Shown in pieces: positions 17,674 through 26,553 of a stretch of 64,000 nt of DNA; position 1 is the first letter of the stretch; the number at the start of each line of letters is the position of its first letter. A model generated the notes under the pieces. The model was not told the origin of the DNA. It saw nothing but the letters and a program-made list of their open reading frames with translations, and ran no database searches. Source of the DNA: Novosphingobium aureum (GTDB lineage: Bacteria; Pseudomonadota; Alphaproteobacteria; Sphingomonadales; Sphingomonadaceae). The position numbers and the translations under genes are program-made. Location of the stretch: contig NZ_JADZGI010000003.1 of assembly GCF_015865035.1 (NCBI RefSeq), positions 1 through 64,000 on the forward strand. Reading direction: 5' to 3'.

Positions 17674-18941
17674 GCCTGACCCTCGATCCGGGCGCGCTCG
17701 ATCTCGCGCAGTTTCTGAAACCGGGCGACAGCGTCGTCATGGGCCAGGCCTGCGGCGAGCCGACGACGCTGGTCGAGGCGCTGCTCGATCAGGCGGGCGC
17801 CATCGGCGGGATAAAGGTCTTCATCGCGACCAGCTTCTCGGGCCTGTTCCAGCCCGAAAACTGCGAGGGGATCGCGCTTTCCAGCATGGGCGCGATCGGC
17901 ACGCTGCGTACGATGGCCAAGGCCAACCGGCTCGATGTCGTCCCGGTCCACGTCGGCCAGCTCGGGCCATTGATAGAAGCGGGCGTGATCGCCTGCGATG
18001 TCGCCATGCTCCAGCTCGGCCCCGCGAACGCGGATGGCGAGCATAGCTGCGGCCTGATCGCCGACCACGTGCGCGCCGCCGCCGCCAAGGCGCGCTGCGT
18101 GATCGCAGAGATCAACGCCTCCGTGCCCTTCACCTTCGGCGAGACCATCCCTGCCGCGATGATCGACGTCGCGGTGCCACTCGAACGCGCGCCGGTCGAG
18201 GTCGCGCCCGCCGCGATCACCGAGACCGACCGCGCCATCGCCACGCACGCAGCCCCCTTTATCACCGACGGCTGCGTGATCCAGACCGGTGTCGGCGCGA
18301 TCCCCGACGCGATCCTGCGCCAGCTCACCGACCGGCGCGATCTCGGCGTCCATTCCGGCATGCTCGGCGACGGCCTTGTCGACCTGATCGAGGCAGGCGT
18401 CGTCACCAATGCGCGCAAGGCGATCGACACCGGGGTCTCGGTCAATGGCGCGCTGATCGGCACCGCACGGCTCTACCGCTGGGCCGACCGCAACCCGGCC
18501 CTGCGCATGTGCCCGGGCACCTACACCCATGCCGATGCGGTGCTGGCCCGCATCGCGGGGCTGGTCTCGATCAACTCCGCGCTCGAGGTCGACCTCACCG
18601 GGCAGGTCAATGCCGAACAGAGCGGATCGTCCTATCTCGGAGGAACCGGCGGACAGGTCGACTTCGTGCGCGCGGGCGCGCGCTCGCCGGGCGGCTGTTC
18701 GCTGATCGTGCTGCCTTCGACCGCGCGCAAGGGCACGCTGAGCCGGATCACTGCCGCGCTCTCGGGCCCGGTGACCAGCGCGCGCAGCGAGGTCGACGTG
18801 ATCGTCACCGAATTCGGCGCGGCGCGGCTCAAGGGCGTCGGGCTCGCCGAGCGTGCGCGCCGCCTCGTCGCCATCGCCCATCCCGATTTCCGCGAGGCGC
18901 TCGAACGCGAAGCCCACGCGATAGCGCAAAGGGGGTTCTGA
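17670..18941 (+). CDS. Acetyl-CoA hydrolase / 4-hydroxybutyrate CoA-transferase family protein
   Basis: 423 residues. N-terminal LKPGDSVVMGQACGEPTTLVEALL and the central VIQTGVGAIPDAILRQL with HSGMLGDGLVDL are characteristic of the AcetylCoA_hydro family. The catalytic glutamate that forms the glutamyl-CoA intermediate lies in DLTGQVNAEQ, followed by LGGTGGQVDFVRGA-like loop residues. It would exchange CoA between acids. It overlaps the lyase gene upstream by 4 nt and is followed one base later by a crotonase gene, all one operon. Confidence 0.87.
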   Translation: MSLTLDPGALDLAQFLKPGDSVVMGQACGEPTTLVEALLDQAGAIGGIKVFIATSFSGLFQPENCEGIALSSMGAIGTLRTMAKANRLDVVPVHVGQLGPLIEAGVIACDVAMLQLGPANADGEHSCGLIADHVRAAAAKARCVIAEINASVPFTFGETIPAAMIDVAVPLERAPVEVAPAAITETDRAIATHAAPFITDGCVIQTGVGAIPDAILRQLTDRRDLGVHSGMLGDGLVDLIEAGVVTNARKAIDTGVSVNGALIGTARLYRWADRNPALRMCPGTYTHADAVLARIAGLVSINSALEVDLTGQVNAEQSGSSYLGGTGGQVDFVRAGARSPGGCSLIVLPSTARKGTLSRITAALSGPVTSARSEVDVIVTEFGAARLKGVGLAERARRLVAIAHPDFREALEREAHAIAQRGF

Positions 18942-18942
18942 C

Positions 18943-19737
18943 ATGTCCTTCGCCACCGATACCCAAAGCGATGCCGCCGTCACCCTGACCAGCCCCGAAG
19001 CGGGCATCGCCGTCATCACCATCCAGCGCCCCGAACAGCGCAATGCGCTCAGCGCCGAAGTGCGCGCAGGGCTCTACGCCGCCTGGGACGCCTTCGAGGC
19101 CGATCCGGCCTATCGCGTCGCGATCCTCACCGGCGCGGGTGACAAGGCCTTCTGTGCAGGGGGCGATCTCAAGGAGATGGTCGAGCGCGGCCTCAAGGTG
19201 CCTCCGCGCGACATGTTCCCCCTGCCCTACGACACGGTCACGCTGAGCAAGCCGACAATCGCGGCGGTCAACGGCGTCGCCTTCGCAGGGGGGTGGATGA
19301 TCGCGCAGGCCTGCGACCTGTGCGTCGCCAGCACGTCAGCGCGCTTTGCCATCACCGAGGTCAAGGTCGGGCGCAGTTCGCCCTGGGCCGCGCCGCTGAT
19401 CCACATGATCCCGCAGCGCGTGATGATGGAGATCATCCTCACCGGAAAGCCGATCAGCGCACAGCGCGCCTACGAGATCGGCCTCGTCAACCGCCTCGCC
19501 GAACCGGGCGAGACGCTGGCCTGCGCCATCGAACTCGCGCGCGAAGTGCTCGAAGGCGCACCGCAATCGGTACGGGCGGGCCGCGAGACGGTCATGCTCG
19601 CCACCGAAATGGGGCGCAGCGCCGCGCTCGAGGCCGCACGCCACGCCAGCGAATGGACCTACCGCTGCGAGGACGCACAGGAAGGCCCGCGCGCCTTTGC
19701 CGAGAAGCGCAAGCCCGTCTGGTCGAGCTACGACTGA
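18943..19737 (+). CDS. Enoyl-CoA hydratase/isomerase family protein
   Basis: 264 residues, the normal length. IQRPEQRNALSAEV, GAGDKAFCAGGDLKEM and GVAFAGGWMIAQACDLCVAS are crotonase signatures. Of the two hydratase glutamates only the second is present (ITEVKVG); the first position is Met in GGWMIA, so isomerase activity is possible. GGGGG lies upstream of the ATG, one base after the CoA-transferase stop. Last gene of the plus-strand operon that starts at 15581. Confidence 0.88.
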   Translation: MSFATDTQSDAAVTLTSPEAGIAVITIQRPEQRNALSAEVRAGLYAAWDAFEADPAYRVAILTGAGDKAFCAGGDLKEMVERGLKVPPRDMFPLPYDTVTLSKPTIAAVNGVAFAGGWMIAQACDLCVASTSARFAITEVKVGRSSPWAAPLIHMIPQRVMMEIILTGKPISAQRAYEIGLVNRLAEPGETLACAIELAREVLEGAPQSVRAGRETVMLATEMGRSAALEAARHASEWTYRCEDAQEGPRAFAEKRKPVWSSYD

Positions 19738-19820
19738 ACCGGCGCCGGGCTTGCACGTGATGGGCCGATGGCGTGATATCGCCTCCCCCTCCCCGCGTCG
19801 CTGCAGGAAGCTCCGTCCCG

Positions 19821-20387
19821 ATGTCGCTTTCCGGACCATTTCTCGCCCTGCTCATGTCGGCTACACCGCCAGCCCCCGCAGCGCTGCAAGACTGCAGCTA
19901 TGACCGCGCGGCGATGCTTGCACTCGATTATCGCAGCTTCGACCAGACGCCGGGGCACGGGTGGCGCGCGCTGGCCGAGCGCGGGTGTGACAGGCAGGCA
20001 GCCGAACTGATCCGCGAGTGGCGCGAGCATCACCGCGACAGCCGGACCATCCTGTTCTGGCACGAAGGCCAGAGCCGCGCTTTTACCGGCGACTATCCGG
20101 CGGCCATCGCGCTCTTCGAACGCGCGCGCAAGGCGCCCCAGGACGACCGCATCTTCTGGAACCTCTACGTCGATGGCAGCGTGGCCTTCCTCGAGGGCGA
20201 CCGGGCCCGCCTTCAGGCCGCACGCGACGCGCTGGCCGCGAAGCCCACACCCGAGGACTGGGATGCCATGAAGGGCACCGACGGCAAGCCGCTCAACGCG
20301 CCATGGCCGGTCAATCTCGCCGTTCTCGACGGCTTTCTGCGATGCTGGGGCAAGCCCTATCGCGAAGCCTATGGCTGCCCGAAATGA
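19821..20387 (+). CDS. Hypothetical secreted protein with TPR-like helix pairs
   Basis: 188 residues from the ATG at 19821 (a longer frame starts at 19773). The N-terminus MSLSGPFLALLMSATPPAPAA looks like a short signal peptide. The mature part has paired helices (YPAAIALFERARKAPQDDRIFWNLYVDGSVAFLEGDRARLQAARDAL is helical, TPR-like in spacing). Three cysteines are scattered (CSYD, GCDRQ, CWG). I do not recognise a family. It is convergent with the DNA-binding-like gene at 20422. Confidence 0.6.
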   Translation: MSLSGPFLALLMSATPPAPAALQDCSYDRAAMLALDYRSFDQTPGHGWRALAERGCDRQAAELIREWREHHRDSRTILFWHEGQSRAFTGDYPAAIALFERARKAPQDDRIFWNLYVDGSVAFLEGDRARLQAARDALAAKPTPEDWDAMKGTDGKPLNAPWPVNLAVLDGFLRCWGKPYREAYGCPK

Positions 20388-20421
20388 GCCGCGCGGCTCC
20401 CGGCCAAAGGCGCTTTGTCGC

Positions 20422-21015
20422 CTAGAGCGCCAGCTCTCCCTGCCGGGGCGGGCCCTTGGCTGCTGCCGTTCGCGCCGCAGGTTGCCCTGCAAGAAGGACG
20501 CACGAGAGGCCGGTCAGGGTATAGACCGCGTGACGCTGTGCGCCGCGGTTGTGGTGGTCGACGCGAAAGCCCTGGTAATGGCGGCGCATCAGACCGGCGG
20601 CGACGAGCTCGGAGACCGCGCGCGACAGGTTGGTCTTGCCCGAGGCGCGCACGCGCTCGCGCACTTCGTCCTCTACCGCCTTGTCGGCATCGCCACGCGC
20701 CTGCGGCAGCGAGCCGGTACGCGCCAGTTCCTCGCGCACCCGTTCGGCCAGCGCGAGCCGGCGCGGGTCGCGCCGCCCCATCGGGGTCAGCGCATCGCAC
20801 AGGAAGTCGCGCAGCAGTGCCTGTCCCGAACCACTGCGCACCATAGGCCCCGCGCTTCCGTCGGGCCGCGCAGCCTGTGCGACGAGGGTCAGGAGCATGT
20901 AGGCATAGCGTGGCCGCGAGCTGACCTGCGCTAGGCGGTCGAGCAGCTCGGCCAGGTTCGCACCGGCAGTGCCCGCGCCCTTGGCGGAATACGGCTCTCG
21001 GTCAGGCTGAAACAT
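20422..21015 (-). CDS. Putative winged-helix DNA-binding protein of unknown function
   Basis: 197 residues. The middle region (about 60-125) is a basic helical segment (MGRRDPRRLALAERVREEL). Residues about 118-170 read as a helix-turn-helix with wing: KTNLSRAVSELVAAGLMRRHYQGFRVDHHNRG, then a beta hairpin QRHAVYTLTG. That layout suggests a transcription factor or plasmid replication/control protein, but no named family is assigned. It is divergent from the SDR at 21265, and the gap holds a perfect 10-bp inverted repeat. Confidence 0.55.
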   Translation of the reverse strand: MFQPDREPYSAKGAGTAGANLAELLDRLAQVSSRPRYAYMLLTLVAQAARPDGSAGPMVRSGSGQALLRDFLCDALTPMGRRDPRRLALAERVREELARTGSLPQARGDADKAVEDEVRERVRASGKTNLSRAVSELVAAGLMRRHYQGFRVDHHNRGAQRHAVYTLTGLSCVLLAGQPAARTAAAKGPPRQGELAL

Positions 21016-21090
21016 AACAGGGATGAATCAAGCACAAACACGGACTCTTGTGAATCCCGTGCGAGAACTGCCCGTGCACTTTTGTCTCCA

Positions 21091-21119
21091 GTGACACTTT
21101 GCCCGAGGTAAAGTGTCAC
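21091..21119. promoter_or_regulatory. Perfect 10-bp inverted repeat, candidate operator
   Basis: GTGACACTTT (21091-21100), 9 nt, then AAAGTGTCAC (21110-21119). It lies 75 bp upstream of the winged-helix-like gene start (21015) and 145 bp upstream of the SDR start (21265), in the middle of the divergent gap. A neighbouring partial copy, GTGCACTTTTG, is at 21074-21084. No U-rich tail follows, so an operator is more likely than a terminator. Confidence 0.6.
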
Positions 21120-21264
21120 GCCCTGCCCTTTACTTGGCGCGGACCAGATGGCGGCTTCGCCCCGGCGATCACTCGCACGGCCCCTGCCTCGGGGCCTCCT
21201 CCTGTGCGACTGGATAGAGTGTACAACCGGGCCAGCGGCACGAGCAGATCGAGAAAGGACACCC

Positions 21265-21963
21265 ATGAGCACGCGCATCGTCATCGTCACCGGCGCCTTC
21301 GGCATTCTCGGCGCAGCCGTCGCCGCACGCTTCGAGGAACAAGGGGACCGGGTCGCGCGGATCGACTATGCGCCCGTCCCGGCCGATGCCACCGATTGCG
21401 CCACCGGGCTTGCCATCGGCGGAGTGGACCTTGCCGACGAGGCACAGGCGAGCGGCGCCTTCGAGCGGATCTGCGCCGAACTGGGCACGCCCTCCGTACT
21501 GGTCAACGTCGCGGGCGGCTTCATCTGGGAGACGCTGGCCGATGGCGGAGCGAAGACATGGGAGCGCATGTTCCGCATGAACGCGCTGACCGCGACCACC
21601 ATGTGCAAGGCCGCCCTGCCCGCGCTGTCACAACAGGCTGGCGCGGCCATCGTCAACATCGGTGCGGGCGCTGCGGGCAAGGCCGATGCCGGCATGGGCG
21701 CCTATGCGGCCTCCAAGGCTGCGGTCGCGCGGCTCACCGAAAGCCTTGCCGCCGAACTCGCCGGAGCCGACGTCACGGTCAACGCCGTGCTCCCCACGGT
21801 GCTCGACACGCCCACCAACCGGGCCGACATGCCCGACGCCGATTTCTCGCAATGGGTCATGCCCGGCGACGTCGCGCAGGTCATCGCCTTCCTCGCCTCT
21901 AACGCGGCGCGCTGCGTGAGCGGCGCCAGCATCCCCGTCTCGCGCGGCACCAGCGGGTTCTGA
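21265..21963 (+). CDS. Short-chain dehydrogenase/reductase
   Basis: 232 residues from the ATG at 21265 with AAAGGA 5 nt before it. TGAFGILGAAVA is the cofactor loop, NVAGG follows strand 4, and the catalytic tetrad includes Tyr and Lys of YAASK. It ends with the usual SDR tail CVSGASIPVSRG. The specificity is unknown. The gene is alone on its strand and converges with the TonB-dependent receptor gene. Confidence 0.85.
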   Translation: MSTRIVIVTGAFGILGAAVAARFEEQGDRVARIDYAPVPADATDCATGLAIGGVDLADEAQASGAFERICAELGTPSVLVNVAGGFIWETLADGGAKTWERMFRMNALTATTMCKAALPALSQQAGAAIVNIGAGAAGKADAGMGAYAASKAAVARLTESLAAELAGADVTVNAVLPTVLDTPTNRADMPDADFSQWVMPGDVAQVIAFLASNAARCVSGASIPVSRGTSGF

Positions 21964-22010
21964 AGCCCGGCCCCCGCAGGCCACACGGAACGGTGAGGCC
22001 CGAACGACAA

Positions 22011-22039
22011 CGGGCGGAGCGCATCAAGCGCCCCGCCCG
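22011..22039. terminator. GC-rich hairpin between convergent genes
   Basis: CGGGCGGAGCGC (22011-22022) pairs with GCGCCCCGCCCG (22028-22039) across a 5-nt loop with one mismatch. It sits in the gap between the SDR stop (21963) and the TonB receptor stop (22094), as expected for a bidirectional terminator, but lacks a U tract. Confidence 0.45.
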
Positions 22040-22093
22040 CCAAGGTCCGACCCCGCACCCTCCAGCACGCGATCGGACCGCCTTGCACTAATC

Positions 22094-24394
22094 TCAGAAC
22101 GCGTAGTCGAGACGCACGCCGATGGTGCGTGCACCCTCGCCCGAGAAGTACTGCTGGTAGCTGCCTGCCGGCGCGAAGGTCATCGTGTGGATGCGCGCGA
22201 CGAACTGCTTGTCGAACAGGTTGCGGGCATAGACCGATAGCTTGATCGAGCCGTCTTCGTTGCCGATGCCCAGGTTCGCATTGACGAGGCCGTAGCCATC
22301 GACGCGCGAATTGGGGTTGCCCGCCTGGCCGAAGGTCGACGAGCGGTAATAGTAGTTGGCATTGGCGAAGAGGCGCAGGTTGTCGGTGAGCAGCGGCGTA
22401 TAGGCGCCGGTCACGTTGAGCGTGGTGTCGGGCGCGTGGATCGAGGGGAACCCGTCGACGTTCATGCCCGTACCGCCCAGCGCGCCGCATTCGCCGATCC
22501 CGGCATTGTCGACCACCGGCTGTCCCGAATAGCACGGCGCGATGAAGTCCTCGTACTCGGTCGGCGCATAGGAAATGTTGCCGCCGAGGCGCAGGTCAGG
22601 GCTGGGCTGGACCGTCAGGCCCAGTTCGAAGCCCTTGGTCACCACGCCCGGTGCGTTGGAGAGCACCGAACGCGCCACGTTGTCGTCGCCGATCTCGACC
22701 ACGGTCGACTGGAAGTTCTTGAACTTCGAGTAGAACGCGGTGGCATTGACGGTCAGCAGGCGATCGAGGAGCTGGGCGCGCACGCCAGCCTCGAAGCTGT
22801 CGACGGTCTCCGCATCGACCATGCGCAGCGTGCCACCCGAAGTGCCCACGGCAGGCGCCTTGTAGCCACGCGCATAAGTCGCATAGACCATGAGGTCGTC
22901 GCTCGCCTCGTACTTCGCCGTGACCTTGCCCGAGAGGTTGGTCTTCTTGTTGCGGCCCGAAGTCGCAGGTGCCGGGGTGCCCTCGAAGTTGTAGCGGATG
23001 TCCTCGGAGGGGAAGTAGGCGCCGAAGACGTTGTCATGGGTCAGGCGCAGGCCGCCGGTCACGGTCAGGCGGTCGGTGAAGTGGAAGTTCGCTTCACCGA
23101 AGGCGGCATAGCTGCGCATGTGGGCTTCGTAGTTCGACATGGCGCCGCTGAAGCTGAAGTAGGTGTCCTCGGGGTAGTCACGACCGCGCTTGCCCGCCGA
23201 ACGCTCGATCGCGTCGGTCTTCTGGTCCCAGAAGAAGGCGCCCACGACGTAGTCGACGAAGCCGCCCATCGGCGAGTTCAGTCGCACTTCCTGGCTGAAC
23301 TGGTGCGCCCACAGCTCGGAGTTGTTGATGTCGTAGAAGTCGCTCTGGGTGTAGTCCTGATCGAACCACGAACCGGTGTTGGATTCGCTGTAGGCGGTGA
23401 TCGAGGTCAGCGTGTAGTCGCCCAGGTCCAGCTTCATGTTGGCCTGGATGTCCTTCTGCTTGATGAACACCTCGTTGCGGCTGTTCTGGGCATACTGGTC
23501 GTTGTCGGGCCCCGGGACGATGCCGTATTCGGCCAGCAGTGCGTCGAAGTCCATGTTGAAGTCGGCGTCGGGGTTGGTCGGCCAGCCGTTCGAGGTATCG
23601 CCATTGATGTTGCGGACCGTGGCGAGGCCGCCGATGCCGCCGTCGGTGTGATCCTGGATCGCGCCGATCACGTAGACCTCGAAGGTGTCGGTCGGCTGCC
23701 ACAGCAGCTTGCCGCGCAAGGCGTAGTCGCGGTAGTCGCCGCCGCTCTCGCCATTGTAGAGGTTGGTCAGGTAACCGTCCTGGCGCTGGTAGACGCCGGT
23801 CACGCGCGCAGCGAGGGTGTCGCTGATCGGGATGTTGACCGTGTTGTCGATGCGGATCTCGTTGCGCTCGCCATAGCGAAGGCTGCCGCTGGTTTCGGCC
23901 ATGCCGATCTCGGGGCGCTTGGTCTGAACGTAGACAACGCCGGCCGAGGCGTTCTTGCCGAACAGCGTACCCTGCGGGCCCTTGAGCACCTCGACATGGT
24001 CGATGTCGCCGAAAGTGTTGAAGCCGAGGCTGCGAGGCTGGCCCTGGACGACGTCGTCGATGACCACGCCGACCGCACGCTCGAGGCTATAGTCGAAACC
24101 CTGGGTGCCGATACCGCGGATCAGGAAGCCCGCGCCCAGCTGTACGTTGTAGGTGAGGCCCGGCACGGTGTACTGCAGCTCGCTCGGCGACTTGTAGCCG
24201 GCATTGGCAAGGTCCTCTGCCGAAATCGCCGTAACCGAGACGGCGACGTCCTGCAGCGTGGTTTCGCGGCGCGTGCCGGTGACGACGATGTCGTTGGCCG
24301 AGGCGCCTGCGGGCGCCGGTGCGTCCTGCGCCTGCGCGCCGTTCGAGATGGCCAGTCCGGCAGTCAGTGCGATGATGGATGCTGTAAACTTCAT
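22094..24394 (-). CDS. TonB-dependent outer-membrane receptor
   Basis: 766 residues from the ATG at 24394 with GAGGG upstream. Signal peptide MKFTASIIALTAGLAISNGAQAQ. The plug domain starts at DIVVTGTRRETTLQDVAVSVTAIS and continues through the VPGLTY, LIRGIGTQGF and VEVLKGPQGTLFGKNASAGVV segments. The rest is a beta barrel ending in RLDYAF with the C-terminal Phe used by the BAM complex. This IroR/FecA-like subclass is used by sphingomonads for import of carbohydrates and aromatic compounds as well as iron. It lies downstream of GH3 and MFS genes on the same strand, suggesting uptake of a glycoside. Confidence 0.93.
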   Translation of the reverse strand: MKFTASIIALTAGLAISNGAQAQDAPAPAGASANDIVVTGTRRETTLQDVAVSVTAISAEDLANAGYKSPSELQYTVPGLTYNVQLGAGFLIRGIGTQGFDYSLERAVGVVIDDVVQGQPRSLGFNTFGDIDHVEVLKGPQGTLFGKNASAGVVYVQTKRPEIGMAETSGSLRYGERNEIRIDNTVNIPISDTLAARVTGVYQRQDGYLTNLYNGESGGDYRDYALRGKLLWQPTDTFEVYVIGAIQDHTDGGIGGLATVRNINGDTSNGWPTNPDADFNMDFDALLAEYGIVPGPDNDQYAQNSRNEVFIKQKDIQANMKLDLGDYTLTSITAYSESNTGSWFDQDYTQSDFYDINNSELWAHQFSQEVRLNSPMGGFVDYVVGAFFWDQKTDAIERSAGKRGRDYPEDTYFSFSGAMSNYEAHMRSYAAFGEANFHFTDRLTVTGGLRLTHDNVFGAYFPSEDIRYNFEGTPAPATSGRNKKTNLSGKVTAKYEASDDLMVYATYARGYKAPAVGTSGGTLRMVDAETVDSFEAGVRAQLLDRLLTVNATAFYSKFKNFQSTVVEIGDDNVARSVLSNAPGVVTKGFELGLTVQPSPDLRLGGNISYAPTEYEDFIAPCYSGQPVVDNAGIGECGALGGTGMNVDGFPSIHAPDTTLNVTGAYTPLLTDNLRLFANANYYYRSSTFGQAGNPNSRVDGYGLVNANLGIGNEDGSIKLSVYARNLFDKQFVARIHTMTFAPAGSYQQYFSGEGARTIGVRLDYAF

Positions 24395-24507
24395 GATTGC
24401 CCTCGCTTCATTTCCCTGGATGTGACCGGCACGGACGACGGGCATGACTTCCCCGCCTCCTGCCGCCTTGGTTGCAGAAGTATTCCCTCGTCTGTTGTTA
24501 TGTTTAT

Positions 24508-24535
24508 CTCTCGATGCCCCCCGGCATCACGAGAG
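24508..24535. other. Hairpin between GH3 and the TonB receptor gene
   Basis: CTCTCGATGCC (24508-24518) pairs with GGCATCACGAGAG (24523-24535) with a 2-nt bulge and a 4-nt loop. It lies right after the GH3 stop codon in the direction of transcription. No U tract follows, so it may be an mRNA end-stabilising stem or a weak or Rho-dependent terminator separating expression of the two genes. Confidence 0.45.
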
Positions 24536-24537
24536 CC

Positions 24538-26553
24538 CTAGCGGCTGTCGCGGATGCTCTCCTTCGCCGGGAAGCGCAGGCCGAAACCTGCAGGATAAAG
24601 TGGATCGGCGCTGTCCGAAGGCAGGTCGGCGCGTTGCGCCTCGACCGCGGCATCGGAGCTTGGAAGCTCGATTGGCAGGCGGCCTTGCGGCGAAGCCTTG
24701 CCGGTGACGATGTCGAGGAAGGCCTGGTCGGTAATCCCGTAGTTGCCGGTCATCGCCGCGACCATCGGCCTGACTTCGGTGAGCACCGCAGGCCGGTCGA
24801 GATAGACGTCGAGCACCACCGGAACGCCCGCCGCACGGGCACGCGCGACAGCATCGTAGCCCTCGGTGCCCGGCCCCATGGTCAGCGCACCTTCGTGCGC
24901 GGAGGAACCGAAGAAGTAGCCCGGATGGCTGGTGAAAGGCGTCTCGGCCCGCACCAGCGCAATGTCCGCATCACGCGGTTCGGCAACCGGCTCGAAACCG
25001 GCCGCACGCGCCGCTTCAGCGTCGATCCCCACCAGCCAGGCCTTGCGGTGGCGAGCAGGATCGAGCGGCAGGAGCGCGCCTGTGTTCTCGAGCAGCACCA
25101 CCGAGCGATGTTGCGCCTCGAGGCCCAGCGCCAGCGCCTCGGGCGTGCCGACCTGCGCCGGGGATGCGGCGGCATCGACATAGGCGTTCTCGAAAAGGCC
25201 GAGCTCGAACATGACCTTGGCTATGCGCCTTGCGGAAAGGTCGATGCGGCTCTGCGTCACCTTGCCGCTCTCGACGAGGCCGACGATCACATCGGTGTCC
25301 ATTACCCCGCCGAACTGGTCCTCGCCAGCGGCAATGCCCTTGGCGAAGCGCTCTGCGACGCTCAGCGCCTCGACGCCCCAGGGCATGCCCAGCTTGTCGA
25401 TCTCGAAGGTCCCCTCGCGGCATTCTCGCGGGCAGTCGGCGGTGATCAGCCAGTCGCTCATGACGAAGCCGTCGAAGCGGTATTCACCGCGCAGCGTGTC
25501 ATCGAGCATCTGCTTGTTGAAGCCCACCGCCACCGGCTCGACCGGCTTGCCCGCGATGGTCATGCCGGGCGTGGGCAGGGAATAGGTCGGCATCACCGCT
25601 GCGGTGCGCACCGAAAAGGCCCCCTCGAAGGCGGAGAGGTGATTGCGCCAGCTGGCCTCGGTGATCGCCATGTACTTGCCGTAAGGGTTGTGCGAGTCGA
25701 GCCCGTCGACCTGCGCCCCGTAGCCGCCCCAGTGCTTCACCACGGTGGCGACGCCGCCGCGCTGCAAGCCTTGCGAACTGCCCTGGTATCCCTCGACGAA
25801 CGCCTTGACGAGCGGTGCGACCTGCTCCGGGCGATCGCCGAAGGTGGCATTGCCGCGGAACCAGCGCGGTTCGGTGAACAGGTCCGCCTGCGGCGAAAGC
25901 GCCATGCGGATGCCGATCGCCTTGTACTCGCGCGCGGCGACCTGCGAGAGCTTGCGGACCAGATCCGCATCCCCGATCGCGCCGAGACCGAGCGCTTCGG
26001 GCCAGCGGGTGAAGCCCTTGGGCGCGACACTCACGCCGAGCACCTCGCGCAAGGTGTTGCGGGTGTCGCTGCTGAAGACCAGCGGCACGCCGAGACGGCT
26101 CGCCTCGGCGATCTCCTGTGCCGCGTTGGTAAGCTCGGCCATCTCGCGGATGTCGCCGCTCATGCGGTGGATGAAGAAGCGGATCTGGTCGCGCTCGATC
26201 GCCTGGCGCATCCCCTCAACGTCCCAGTTGCCGCGGAAACTTCCGTCAGCGGTGGGCGGGGTGCCGTGCATCATCAGCCCGGCCTTCTCGCGCAAGGTCA
26301 TGCGCGCCACGAGGTCCTTCGCGCGGGCCTCGGGCGAAAGGCGCCAGTCCTCGTAGGGCTGCAGCTTGCCGTCGCCCGACAGGTCGTGGAAGTGCAGCGC
26401 GTCGCGCGTCAGCACGCCCTTCTCGCGCGCGGTGATCGTGGGCTGCTCGCTCTCTGCGGGAGCACCCTGCCCTGCCCCCATCAGTCCCAGCGCTGCCACG
26501 GCACCGAGCAGCGCCCTGCCCTTGCGGCGATGTCGCAGTGCATGCGCGATCAT
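24538..26553 (-). CDS. Glycoside hydrolase family 3 (beta-glucosidase-like), exported
   Basis: 671 residues. A basic N-terminus and hydrophobic stretch (residues 13-30) form a signal peptide. An EF-hand-like DLSGDGKLQPYEDW occurs at about 57-70. The GH3 barrel has KHWGGYG (Lys273-His274) and the nucleophile Asp367 in FVMSDW. The second domain ends with VTGKASPQGRLPIELP. It cleaves beta-glucosides with retention. After SDW the usual Gly-Ala is replaced by LITAD, so the pocket differs from typical members. Its start overlaps the MFS stop by 4 nt (26550-26553), so transport and hydrolysis genes are coupled. Confidence 0.9.
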   Translation of the reverse strand: MIAHALRHRRKGRALLGAVAALGLMGAGQGAPAESEQPTITAREKGVLTRDALHFHDLSGDGKLQPYEDWRLSPEARAKDLVARMTLREKAGLMMHGTPPTADGSFRGNWDVEGMRQAIERDQIRFFIHRMSGDIREMAELTNAAQEIAEASRLGVPLVFSSDTRNTLREVLGVSVAPKGFTRWPEALGLGAIGDADLVRKLSQVAAREYKAIGIRMALSPQADLFTEPRWFRGNATFGDRPEQVAPLVKAFVEGYQGSSQGLQRGGVATVVKHWGGYGAQVDGLDSHNPYGKYMAITEASWRNHLSAFEGAFSVRTAAVMPTYSLPTPGMTIAGKPVEPVAVGFNKQMLDDTLRGEYRFDGFVMSDWLITADCPRECREGTFEIDKLGMPWGVEALSVAERFAKGIAAGEDQFGGVMDTDVIVGLVESGKVTQSRIDLSARRIAKVMFELGLFENAYVDAAASPAQVGTPEALALGLEAQHRSVVLLENTGALLPLDPARHRKAWLVGIDAEAARAAGFEPVAEPRDADIALVRAETPFTSHPGYFFGSSAHEGALTMGPGTEGYDAVARARAAGVPVVLDVYLDRPAVLTEVRPMVAAMTGNYGITDQAFLDIVTGKASPQGRLPIELPSSDAAVEAQRADLPSDSADPLYPAGFGLRFPAKESIRDSR

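Noticed and set aside
20386..20399. Palindrome GAGCCGCGCGGCTC after the hypothetical gene at 19821 as a terminator
   Set aside because: A 5-bp stem in very GC-rich sequence is expected by chance and no U tract follows.
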